DNA from: CAYVSP01 sp964453655
GTDB taxonomy: Bacteria > Patescibacteriota > Saccharimonadia > Saccharimonadales > CAYVSP01
DNA: 17,805 nucleotides
Assembly: GCA_964453655.1 (NCBI GenBank)
Contig: CAYVSP010000017.1
Location: 1-17,805 of the forward strand
Reading direction: 5' to 3'
The translations under genes were made by a program, and so were the position numbers. Position 1 is the first letter of the stretch. Each line of letters starts with the position of its first letter. The notes under the pieces are model-generated. The model saw only the letters and a program-made list of their open reading frames with translations, had not been told where the DNA came from and did no database searches. Of the stretch, positions 13,471 to 17,805 are shown piece after piece.

Positions 13471-14112
13471 TTAAAACTTCCTAAACTCACTGAACGGTAA
13501 CATCCTAATCGATAGCTTGCCTACAATATCCTGCGCCGGTATCGGGCCAAAAGCCCGCGAGTCTAATGAATTAGGCCGGTTATCGCCGCAGACAAAGACT
13601 TGGCCAGGCGGCACGGTCACGTCCACTTCTCCAGGCGTCGTTACGATAACACTGCCATAAGAATAGGTTTTATCCGGCTGAAAGCCGTCAGGGTGCTGCT
13701 TATTATAGATAGTTAATATACCGTTGGTTACCACTACGCGGTCGCCTGGCAAGCCGATAACCCGTTTAACTAACTGTTTGTCGCCACCTTGAGTCTCGTC
13801 GCTCAGCCCGCGCTTGATGAAGATAATAATGTCGCCACGATGCGGCAGGTAGTCATGGTGGGTTATTCTTGCCCAGGTCCGCTTGGTTTTTACGACAATT
13901 AGGCGATCTTGATTCTCCAATGTGGTGGACATGCTAGGACCGTCAACCTGATAGGATTGAAAAACGAAATTTACCAATAATAAGGCAATAACCGGCGCTG
14001 CCAACAGAATAAGCAGCGTAGAAATAACACTTTTTAAATTTTCTCGCTTTTCATTCTGAGGCGGTGGCGTTGAGGGTAATACAGGCGAAAGAGCGGGGGG
14101 TGTTTGAGCCAT
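13471..14112 (-). CDS. lepB: Signal peptidase I
   Basis: This membrane serine protease removes signal peptides from exported preproteins. It is 213 residues with a Pro-rich cytoplasmic N-terminus, one membrane segment at about 29-51 and an external catalytic domain. The nucleophile Ser60 is in 'GPSMSTTL' and the general base Lys116 is in 'QLVKRVIGLPGD'. The conserved box 'GDNRPNSLDSRAFGPI' is at 176-191. The length and single anchor fit the Gram-positive SipS-like class. The ATG at 14112 has no SD. TATAGT on the minus strand (14148-14143) may be its -10 box, without a good -35. Its stop lies 8 bases from the parB stop. Likely clients in this window are the Fn3 protein and the fibre protein. 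Confidence 0.95.
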   Translation of the reverse strand: MAQTPPALSPVLPSTPPPQNEKRENLKSVISTLLILLAAPVIALLLVNFVFQSYQVDGPSMSTTLENQDRLIVVKTKRTWARITHHDYLPHRGDIIIFIKRGLSDETQGGDKQLVKRVIGLPGDRVVVTNGILTIYNKQHPDGFQPDKTYSYGSVIVTTPGEVDVTVPPGQVFVCGDNRPNSLDSRAFGPIPAQDIVGKLSIRMLPFSEFRKF

Positions 14113-14247
14113 CTATTGAACCAGTTAGTTTTTAGTCACCTAACTATATCGTAGATTGCCTGATAATGCACATGTTTAAAGCCGGCCGCTGGTCTTTTTT
14201 GAGTTTACTTGCCGGGGGCTGGCAAGGTATACTTGCACATACTTGTT
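14113..14247. promoter_or_regulatory. Divergent promoter region between lepB and the LCP gene, with a hairpin in the spacer
   Basis: On the plus strand TTTACT (14204-14209), 18 bases, and TATACT (14228-14233) form a plausible promoter for the LCP gene. It would start about seven bases before the ATG at 14248, and no SD is present. Within the spacer, CTTGCC (14208-14213) and GGCAAG (14221-14226) form an inverted repeat around seven bases, a possible operator. On the minus strand TATAGT (14148-14143) may serve lepB. Confidence 0.5.
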
Positions 14248-15861
14248 ATGGATAATTTCAGACATCCTAAGCGTCCAAATAGACATGCGCCACTTGACGG
14301 CATCATAAAACCCCAAAAGCATCCGACTCGCCCCTCCGGCAGTATTAGCTTTACTTCTTCTGGGCAGGGTGCGCCTAATCGAAATATTGACGATTTTAAT
14401 CGCCCGGAAGGCTTCCATGCCGGCAGTCGCAGTCCGGTCACATCACCAAACCTGACCGATCGGCCACGACGTCCGGTAACGTCTGGCGCCACACCTATGC
14501 CAGCGCCAAAGCAGACCCATAAAAAACGTTCCTGGAAACGATATGCTCTGCGCGGCGGACTAAGCGTTCTAATAGTGATTGCATTAGTCAGCGGTTTCTT
14601 GGGTTGGAAGGTGCTGCGCAATACCACACGGGTGTTCCAGGGCAGCGTTTTTGGCCTGTTTGACTCCACCAAACTTAAAGGCGAAGACAAGGGTAGAGTG
14701 AACATCTTATTGACTGGTACTTCAGAAGACGACCCTGGCCACTCCGGCGCCTTATTAACCGACTCGATCATGCTGATTAGTCTTGATACCGTAAATCACA
14801 GTGCTTTTCTGATGAGTATTCCGCGCGATCTCTGGGTTAAATACGATACTAACAGCTGTGTGTTTGGCAATCAGGGCAAAATCAATGCCGTTTATGAGTG
14901 CGGTGAGCAAATCAAATTTAAGCAGGATGGTTTTCCAAATGGCGGTCTTGGGCTGATGGAGAAAGTAGTTGAGGAAGATTTTGGCGTTGATATTAATTAT
15001 TACGTCAAGATAAACTACACGGCCTTCAGAGATGCCGTCAATGCGGTCGGCGGTATTGACTACAATGTCCAAACCGGTGATCCGCGCGGTATCTACGACG
15101 GCAATATCGCTAAAGTTGATGGCGGCCCGCTTAAGCTGCCCAGCGGCGTGCAACACCTCAATGGCCAGACGGCGCTAAATCTGGCCCGAGCCCGCTGCGA
15201 CACCGTCTGTTATGGCTTTAGCAAAGGTGATTTTGACCGCAGCGAGCACCAGCGCCAAATGTTACTCGCCTTGAAAGACAAAGCCTTCACGATTGGCGTA
15301 CTGAGCAACCCGGCTAAGGTCAGTAGTCTACTCGATGCTGTCGGCAAAAATGTAAAAACCGACTTTCAGACTAATGAAATTCGCCGCTTGCACGATCTTG
15401 GCAAACAGGTGCAGAATCAAAACATTAAGTCGATTGGTCTGGCCGACGACAGCGTCAAGCTGGTGACCACCGGGCCGATTGGCGGCGTCAGCGCAGTAAG
15501 GCCAGTTGCCGGGCTGTTTGACTTCACCCAAATCCAAGCTTATCTAAAAAGATTGACCAGCAATGACCCAGTCGCCAAAGAAGGCGCCACCGTGGTGGTA
15601 TTAAACGGCAGCGGTGTGAGCGGTTTAGCTAAAAAGAAGGCCGATGAACTGGCCGCCAAAGGCGTAACAGTTGCAGCAGTTGCTAATACGACGACCAAAA
15701 CTACCACCCGCGTAGTAGCTTTGAATAATCAAAAACCAACAACAAGTACTTATCTGGGACAAAAGTTTAAGGTCACGCCCACCAATGACTTAGCGGCTAA
15801 TCCCGAAGCTAAAAACTACACAGCTGACTTTGTTATTATTTTGGGCTCTGACCAACAATAA
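14248..15861 (+). CDS. LytR-CpsA-Psr (LCP) family cell-wall ligase with LytR_C domain
   Basis: LCP enzymes transfer undecaprenyl-linked polymers such as teichoic acid or capsule to peptidoglycan on the outer face of the membrane. From ATG 14248 the protein has 537 residues; the in-frame TTG at 14209 lies within the promoter and is rejected. The first 100 residues are basic and Pro-rich, probably cytoplasmic, followed by a membrane segment at about 101-123. The LCP domain spans about 150-350: 'NILLTGTSEDD', 'LLTDSIMLISLD' (Asp172), 'SIPRDLWV' (Arg193, Asp194), 'AVGGIDYNV', 'LNGQTALNLARARCDTV' (Arg314, Arg316) and 'FDRSEHQRQML'. The acidic and arginine residues match the family's phosphate and metal-binding set. 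A C-terminal LytR_C domain (about 447-535) begins 'TVVVLNGSGVSGLAKKKADEL'. The polymer attached here is unknown. Confidence 0.94.
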   Translation: MDNFRHPKRPNRHAPLDGIIKPQKHPTRPSGSISFTSSGQGAPNRNIDDFNRPEGFHAGSRSPVTSPNLTDRPRRPVTSGATPMPAPKQTHKKRSWKRYALRGGLSVLIVIALVSGFLGWKVLRNTTRVFQGSVFGLFDSTKLKGEDKGRVNILLTGTSEDDPGHSGALLTDSIMLISLDTVNHSAFLMSIPRDLWVKYDTNSCVFGNQGKINAVYECGEQIKFKQDGFPNGGLGLMEKVVEEDFGVDINYYVKINYTAFRDAVNAVGGIDYNVQTGDPRGIYDGNIAKVDGGPLKLPSGVQHLNGQTALNLARARCDTVCYGFSKGDFDRSEHQRQMLLALKDKAFTIGVLSNPAKVSSLLDAVGKNVKTDFQTNEIRRLHDLGKQVQNQNIKSIGLADDSVKLVTTGPIGGVSAVRPVAGLFDFTQIQAYLKRLTSNDPVAKEGATVVVLNGSGVSGLAKKKADELAAKGVTVAAVANTTTKTTTRVVALNNQKPTTSTYLGQKFKVTPTNDLAANPEAKNYTADFVIILGSDQQ

Positions 15862-16012
15862 TATGCTGAACCCAAGAGGAGCAACTCATCATTAATATAA
15901 TATGGCTCATCATGGCGAGAGGCTATATAATACTAGGCAGCGATGCGGCAAATTGATCTTAGGAGTTGCTTTAATTACCAGCTAGCACAGAGACTAGGGT
16001 TGTTGAGCTAGA
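15862..16012 (+). promoter_or_regulatory. Promoter region of the membrane protein-htrA operon with tandem TATAAT boxes
   Basis: Two perfect TATAAT boxes lie at 15896-15901 and 15926-15931, 30 bases apart. A direct repeat CTCATCAT at 15885-15892 and 15906-15913, 21 bases apart, flanks the first box. No good -35 hexamer is seen for either. Tiny reading frames occur (15912-15956, 15943-16011), the last ending one base before the next ATG; none is convincing as a gene. Confidence 0.45.
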
Positions 16013-16762
16013 ATGGCTTCTGTAATTGCTCGTATTAAGCCGAAAAGTGGCGTGTCACATCTTGTACATATTGGTTTTAACGCGCTACTGCCGGTAATTA
16101 TCCTTGTCTTAGTACGCTTGCATGTCGTGCCACTGGCGCTAGTAGTTATTTTGCTCAGCAAGTGGCGGATGTTTGCCGTAAAACCACGCCACTGGCCAGC
16201 CAATATCCGGGCCAACGCGGTTGATTTAATAGTCGGTGTATCGGTCCTGGTTTTTATGGCCCAAAGCAGCACTAGCCCGTGGCAAATTCTTTGGGCGGTG
16301 GCTTATGGTGTATGGTTGCTTTCCATCAAGCCTGGCTCGACCACTTTCATGGTGTCGTTGCAGGCCTTGATTGCGCAGTTGGCCGGCTTTATGGCATTGT
16401 TTTTACGCTGGGGAGACATCTCCACGGTAGGCTTGGTAGCCTTAAGTTGGGTAATAGCCTATGCCTCAGCCCGCCACTTTTTTAGTACTTTTGACGAGCC
16501 AATGGTCCGCTTGCTGTCTTACCTTTGGGGTTATTTTGCGGCTTCCTTAGTATGGGTCTTGAGCCATTGGTTGCTGTTTTACGGTGTTATTGCCCAGCCA
16601 ACCTTGCTACTTAGTGTTATTGGCTTAACGCTTTGCACGCTTTATTATCTTGAGAAGACTGACCGTTTAAGCACGTTAGTCCGGCGCCAGCTGATCTTCG
16701 TCATGACGGCCGTTATCATTATAGTTATTGTATTTTCAGATTGGGGCGATAAGGCAATTTAG
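16013..16762 (+). CDS. Polytopic membrane protein of unknown function
   Basis: I do not recognise this family. The 249-residue protein is strongly hydrophobic, with about eight predicted membrane segments near residues 20-36, 37-50, 70-84, 88-105, 111-131, 137-153, 168-213 (two) and 226-241. Loops are short. 'LLSKWRMFAVKPRHWPANIRAN' is a basic loop, probably cytoplasmic, and a second polar stretch, 'LEKTDRLSTLVRRQ', precedes the last segment. No transporter, enzyme or metal-site signature is visible. The N-terminus carries four basic residues. There is no SD before ATG 16013, while the following htrA starts 27 bases after this stop with a strong SD, so the two are probably one transcript. A link to envelope stress or to HtrA function is only inferred from position. 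Confidence 0.8.
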   Translation: MASVIARIKPKSGVSHLVHIGFNALLPVIILVLVRLHVVPLALVVILLSKWRMFAVKPRHWPANIRANAVDLIVGVSVLVFMAQSSTSPWQILWAVAYGVWLLSIKPGSTTFMVSLQALIAQLAGFMALFLRWGDISTVGLVALSWVIAYASARHFFSTFDEPMVRLLSYLWGYFAASLVWVLSHWLLFYGVIAQPTLLLSVIGLTLCTLYYLEKTDRLSTLVRRQLIFVMTAVIIIVIVFSDWGDKAI

Positions 16763-16789
16763 ACCGTAATAAAGCTAAGAGGGGGACAA

Positions 16790-17805
16790 ATGGACGCAGT
16801 CAATCAGCCAAAAACAAATCCAGCCAGCAAAACCAAACCAAACTTGCCGGATAAAGCCAAAACTTTAGGTGTCGTTTTCATGTTGCTGGTTAGCCTCGCG
16901 GCCGGTTTTGTCGGCGGTTATTTTGGCGGCCGCAGCCATCCTAATCTGAGCTCTAATACTCAAGTTCAAAAAGAGGTAGTTGACAGTCAAAGCCAACTTA
17001 TTAGTGACATAGCCAAAAAGGTTGGGCCGAGTGTGGTATCGATTGATGTAACCGGCCAAGATTCCCAAACCAACGCCTTTGGTTTCTCTCAGCCGGTTCA
17101 ACAACAGAGTGCCGGCACCGGTATTATTCTCAACAGCGATGGCCTGATTATGACTAATCGCCACGTTGTACCAGCCGGTACTAGTAGCGTCAGCGTGACG
17201 CTGTCCGATGGCACGAAGCTAGATAATGTTGCGGTGGTCGGGCGGACTAATGACAGCGATCCACTGGACGTCGCTTTTTTGCAGATAAAGGATAAAAAAG
17301 GCAAGACGCTTACGCCGGCATCGCTAGGTGACTCCGGCAAGATGCAAGTCGGCGATATGGTGGTAGCTATCGGTAATGCCCTCGGCCAATTCCAAAACAC
17401 GGTTACTTCAGGCATCATCTCCGGCTATGGGCGCAGTGTTGAGGCTGGTGATCAATCTTCCAGTGAAACACTGCAGAACCTTTTCCAAACCGACGCCGCC
17501 ATTAACCCGGGCAATTCCGGCGGTCCGTTGGTCAATTCCAACAGCGAGGTAATCGGCATGAATACGGCCGTGGCCGGCAGCGCCCAAAACATCGGCTTTG
17601 CCATTCCCATTAATGACTTAAACGGCCTGATTAAGAGTGTGGAGAGCAGTGGCAAGCTAGTAAGGCCATACCTAGGGGTGCGCTATGTGTCGCTGACTGA
17701 TGACATCGCCACTCAATTAGGGGTGAGCACCAAAAGGGGCGCTTATATTACCAGCGGTAATGGCCAGCCGGCCATTGTATCCGGCAGCCCAGCCGATAAA
17801 GCCGG
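16790..17805 (+). CDS. htrA: HtrA/DegP-family serine protease, 3' end outside window
   Basis: HtrA proteins degrade misfolded envelope proteins outside the membrane. The frame is open from ATG 16790 to the right edge (338 codons). AGAGGGGG ends four bases before the ATG, one of the best SDs in the window. A 25-residue polar N-terminus is followed by a Gly-rich membrane segment at about 26-47, 'AAGFVGGYFGG'. The trypsin-like domain has His125 in 'MTNRHVV', Asp160 in 'DPLDVAFLQ' and Ser243 in 'INPGNSGGPLVN', a complete catalytic triad. 'NIGFAIPI' ends the protease domain. A PDZ domain begins near residue 293 with 'PYLGVRY' and is cut by the edge at 'VSGSPADKA'. The anchored layout matches HtrA-like proteases of Gram-positive bacteria rather than soluble periplasmic DegP. 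Probably co-transcribed with the preceding membrane protein. Confidence 0.96.
   Translation, partial: MDAVNQPKTNPASKTKPNLPDKAKTLGVVFMLLVSLAAGFVGGYFGGRSHPNLSSNTQVQKEVVDSQSQLISDIAKKVGPSVVSIDVTGQDSQTNAFGFSQPVQQQSAGTGIILNSDGLIMTNRHVVPAGTSSVSVTLSDGTKLDNVAVVGRTNDSDPLDVAFLQIKDKKGKTLTPASLGDSGKMQVGDMVVAIGNALGQFQNTVTSGIISGYGRSVEAGDQSSSETLQNLFQTDAAINPGNSGGPLVNSNSEVIGMNTAVAGSAQNIGFAIPINDLNGLIKSVESSGKLVRPYLGVRYVSLTDDIATQLGVSTKRGAYITSGNGQPAIVSGSPADKA

Noticed and set aside
13441..13475. Bidirectional terminator between parB and lepB
   Set aside because: The palindrome GAGCCGGCTC is inside parB and is not followed by a T tract on the relevant strand.
14181..14200. Terminator from GGCC-GCT-GGTC followed by six T
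   Set aside because: The stem is only four pairs with one G-T, and no plus-strand gene ends just upstream.
14209..14211. TTG as start of the LCP gene
   Set aside because: It lies in the promoter spacer hairpin; ATG 14248 is downstream of the -10 box.
15902..16011. Small proteins in the gap before the membrane protein (27, 14 and 22 codons)
   Set aside because: They overlap each other and promoter elements, have no SD and no recognisable pattern; noted only as a possible leader peptide.
1..17805. tRNA, rRNA, insertion sequence or prophage genes
   Set aside because: No cloverleaf, rRNA core, transposase or inverted terminal repeats were recognised; the tail-fibre resemblance is confined to one protein.

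Overview
The window reads as chromosomal DNA of a streamlined bacterium with roughly even base composition. It is most likely a member of the candidate phyla radiation (Patescibacteria), perhaps Saccharibacteria. This assignment is inference from gene content and style: a giant beta-repeat surface fibre, an archaeal/eukaryotic-type isoleucyl-tRNA synthetase, many single-span envelope proteins, and starts that often lack a Shine-Dalgarno (SD) sequence. No rRNA gene is present to confirm it. The standard code works throughout. No long reading frame contains UGA, and none of the eleven visible genes ends in TGA.

Region 1 (1-5943): the 3' part of one enormous gene for a Gly/Ser/Thr/Asn-rich fibre protein, open at the left edge. 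It has internal tandem and long-range repeats and a 100-N assembly gap inside a 135-bp repeat. Eighteen bases after its stop lies a small thioredoxin-fold protein without cysteines.

Region 2 (5944-9409): a T-box riboswitch leader, with an isoleucine codon shown in the loop of a very short hairpin, controls ileS. The regulatory hairpin is at once terminator-like and the mask of the ileS SD. A textbook promoter placed 8 bp before an ATG then drives rplU, probably as a leaderless mRNA.

Region 3 (9406-11592, minus strand): a two-gene envelope unit, a fibronectin type III repeat protein followed by a membrane-anchored cupredoxin-like protein that appears to have lost its copper ligands. Its last stop codon shares a CTAG with the rplU stop.

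Region 4 (11593-14112): the chromosome partition genes parA and parB, then signal peptidase I (lepB), which converges on parB.

Region 5 (14113-17805): divergent from lepB is a LytR-CpsA-Psr cell-wall ligase. Next come a polytopic membrane protein of unknown function and an HtrA serine protease, probably one operon, cut by the right edge. Together these cover export, processing, wall attachment and quality control of envelope proteins, with translation and chromosome segregation genes interleaved.

The most rewarding points are the ileS T-box, the strictly paired cysteines and phage-fibre-like modules of the giant protein, the HTGT active-site motif of IleRS, the copperless cupredoxin, and the split between SD-less promoter-proximal genes and SD-led operon-internal genes.
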